The notes below the pieces were generated by a model that was not told the DNA's origin, did not search any database, and saw only the letters and a program-made list of their open reading frames with translations. A stretch of 64,000 nt of DNA from Lineus longissimus (Eukaryota; Nemertea; Pilidiophora; Heteronemertea; Lineidae), in assembly GCF_910592395.1 (NCBI RefSeq), contig NC_088322.1:8427431-8491430 (forward strand). Direction: 5' to 3'. Each line of letters begins with the position of its first letter. The stretch's first letter is position 1. Positions 61,308-64,000 of the stretch are shown here, piece by piece. Both the position numbers and the translations under genes were made by a program.

Positions 61308-63365
61308 CAAATGCCAGAGTCTGTTTTCTATCGGATGTTGCCAGTGATCTGTTTACACTTAAGATGATGAAGTGAAGACAGTTCTGGTTATAAATTTCAG
61401 ACAAATTTGTTGGGGGGGACTGCATTGGACTTTAGTCAATTGTTGGAGTGCCATAGTATTCTTTTCTATCTCGTTGGTTGTCCTATCTGTCTTGTAGAGT
61501 TAAGATTGGGGGGAGGGGGGCGTTGCTTAACTCAGGGTAGGTTTCCACTGAATGCGGTTCAGCTTGAATTGCACAGGGCATGCGCAATCGCAGGAGCAAA
61601 TCCTGGGTTTGAATGTTATAAGCTGTAACACCCGCTTGTTGCAGTGGTATGCAGTGGAAACCTACCTTTCAGGAGTGTCCTAACTCTTGTTGGTTGCCCA
61701 TGGTCTGTCGCTTCGTTCAAGATTTCTTGATGAAGAAATCTGTGTGTGGGGGGGGGGGGGGTCATGAGAGTGACCAGATTTGACGTGGGTCACGCTTAGG
61801 ATTGAAGTTTCGCTGTAATGTGTCTTGGTTAGTCATCTTTTGATTGTAGCTGTTATTCTAGAAGAAATATTGCAATAGATTTTGATATTTATGAATCAAT
61901 GGTGTCTAGTCATAAGCTCTGTCAACCTGATGGGTTTTTACTTAATGTGTATTTACATACCAGTATTTGAAAAATCTCAAATTCAATTTCAAATTTGAAC
62001 GGACGGAGTGGACCTTTAACATTGTGCCATATGAACAGTGGCAACCTCCAGTGAGGAGTTTTAAAAGTAGTAGGTCAGCCGATGTTAAACCCTGTGATGA
62101 TAATGAAAGTTTGTCATTTAAATGTGGACTTAAAAGAAGGGATTAGGCCCTATCCCTAAAAAGTATGAAATTTGTAGTGTCATTTCAAAAACGTTTAACC
62201 AGAACTCGTTTGAGAGTAGATATTTTCTCTGCTGTGGCTCTCAGAGCTCAAGACTGTTTTGACAAAAAGCCTCGGGAGCCCTGTTACACTTCTTTTTTTC
62301 TAAAGTTACCTATTTGTAATGTGAGGGCCCTGGGCAAGGTTTCAGGGGTTCAAAAGACACTTTTCGGGGGTGATATCGAGGCCTGCTTTCTTTCTAGATA
62401 CAGCGCATGTGCATGTCCTAGTTCTTTCTGTCCGTTTTCCACCTAAGTTGCCATGACTATGACATCACTTTCCCAAGGTAAAGGATGCATTTACGCACAT
62501 TTGGCTTGCTTCAGTAGTGCCTAGCATATAGCATTTTATTTGTCCAACATTATAATCTTTCATTTCAGCCTGAGCCTCAAAAATGGCTACATCAAAATTC
62601 GGTGGAAGACAAAATTCTGTCTTCGCTGCATTCATTCAAAATGGTCACTGCTTTGAATTTGAAATTTCACACAAAATTACAAAACTATTAAAAACAGTTG
62701 CAAAATTTTCACGGTTTCGAGTAGTTTTTTTGCTTCATCCTGTAGTGCGTAGCATAATGCATAGTGTATCCTCTGTTATTTCAGCATAACACGTGACCTG
62801 GCGCTTTTTTGCTTCATCCTGTAGTGCGTAGCATAATGCATAGTGTGTCCCCTGTTATTTCAGCATAACCCGTGACCTGGCGCTATTGTTGTTTTAGTTT
62901 GCTTCAGTAGTGTATGGCTTTATGTGTAACTCTGCCTTCAATTTCATTCCAGCAGTGAAGAGCCTGTACAGTGTAGCTTCAGAGGCTTTGCATAGTCGAT
63001 GCAAGCTTTGGTCATCGACAGCATGGGAGTGCCTCTTCCAGCCAACGGATGTCGCTTTATGTGTAGTGCATGGTAGTTGCTTTGTCGCTTCCTCTTCCGA
63101 CTACGGGAAATGCAAAACATGGTTAAAACTAGTTTCATCAGTGTTGCCTACAGTATTAATTGTGATCTGAATTGCTTGACCATAATTAGCATTGGTTAAA
63201 AACTGTCGTCATTGGCAACTATTGCTGCTGATTGAGGACAATAATGAAGGTTTTCTGATGAAATGACCAGGGCTTGGTGAAGAGGTCTTTGCCTTTCAGA
63301 TGGTGAAACCGTCATTATTCTGAGCATTTGGGCGTCAAGTAAACATGTTGATGACTGCTGTGCAG
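61308..63365. other. FAPP2 3' flank, no gene seen
   Basis: No clear AATAAA was seen soon after the FAPP2 stop. The stretch holds a G run near 61749, a family C remnant (61920-62020, ending caaatttgaacggacggag), and a tandem duplication of about 78 bp (62726-62803 and 62804-62883) containing gtgcgtagcataatgcatag and the closing cgtgacctggcgc. Confidence 0.45.
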
Positions 63366-63810
63366 TGTGGCAGCGCTTTTGAGACGTGTGGGCTCTTGTA
63401 TAATTTCCATAGCGCTTTTGAGTCATATGGACTTGTATGGACTCGTGTATACATTCCGTAGGACTTCTGAGAAGTATGGACTTTTATTGAACAAACTCTT
63501 GCATACTTTCCATAGCTCTTCTGAGATGTATGAATTTGTAAGAACTCTTGTATTCTAAGTACTTTCCATAGCGCTTCTGAGACGTTATCACTTGTGTTGA
63601 CTCTTGTTTACTTTCTGAAGTGCTTCTGAGACTAATTATTGACTCTTGTATACTTTTGTAATGCTTCTGAGACGTATGCACTTGAGTTGACTTGTTTGCT
63701 TTCCATAGTGCTTCTGAAACTTATGGACTCTTGTATACTTTCGTTGCGCTTCTGAAATGTTGGGATTTAAATGGACTCTTGTATACTCTCTGTTGCGCTC
63801 TTCTCTGAAA
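63366..63810. repeat. ~45-55-bp satellite
   Basis: Eight to nine irregular units carry gcgcttttgagacgtgtgg or cttctgagacgtatg, ggactcttgtatactttc and catagcgc. Short open frames on both strands across it are repeat artefacts. Confidence 0.8.
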
Positions 63811-64000
63811 AAGAGAACAGAAGGTTTTGTTCATTATGCGAAGAGCGGTCATCCGAAACATCCATCACCATCCACAAGGGTCCACAATGTTCAAACTCGG
63901 GTTTCAAGTCATCAAAATTAAATTTAGGAGTGCATTTAAGTACACCGTTTTTGATTGAATACATTTCCTTAATATTTCATTACATGTGGTTGTATGATGA

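Overview
The window is animal nuclear DNA. Its genes have many short exons with GT-AG introns, AT-rich intergenic DNA, and abundant short inverted-repeat elements, SINE/LINE debris and minisatellites. Four conserved animal genes could be rebuilt exon by exon with matching splice phases. Gene content, CR1/L2-like LINE remains and tRNA-like SINEs suggest a marine invertebrate (lophotrochozoan or invertebrate deuterostome); the species cannot be fixed from the sequence.

Layout. 1-2.8 kb: a coding-length 30-bp minisatellite and mobile-element copies. 2.8-8.9 kb, minus strand: TPGS1, a subunit of the tubulin polyglutamylase complex. 9.8-12.5 kb, minus: COPS8, a subunit of the COP9 signalosome. 12.8-19.2 kb, plus: MPND, with RAMA and JAMM domains, head-to-head with COPS8 across about 0.3 kb. 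19.2-34 kb: mostly repeats, including a foldback hairpin, a minisatellite that looks derived from C2H2 zinc fingers, a tandem array of about 2.3 kb and a piggyBac-like remnant. One possible orphan first exon lies at 24.16 kb. 34.4-41.5 kb, plus: a candidate six-exon gene for an unrecognised 183-residue protein, with a CR1/L2-like LINE in one intron. 43-44.3 kb: a SINE, a long G tract and a broken reverse-transcriptase fragment. 44.5-61.3 kb, plus: PLEKHA8/FAPP2 in 12 exons (512 residues; PH domain plus glycolipid-transfer domain). 61.3-64 kb: repeats.

The most interesting observation is in the 6.3-kb intron 6 of FAPP2, which lies exactly between the PH half and the lipid-transfer half. It holds (i) a possible alternative last exon that would end a 281-residue PH-only, FAPP1-like protein, and (ii) a possible alternative first exon encoding a membrane anchor, in phase with exon 7, that would give a 344-residue membrane-anchored lipid-transfer protein. 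A cluster of CRE-like sites lies upstream. The locus may therefore make three products. This is inference from sequence and needs transcript evidence.

The genes do not form one pathway. TPGS1 acts on microtubules, COPS8 and MPND belong to the PCI/MPN (cullin control and deubiquitinase-like) world, and FAPP2 works in Golgi lipid transport. Exon ends were read by eye from splice consensus and phase. Untranslated regions and transcription starts are not resolved.
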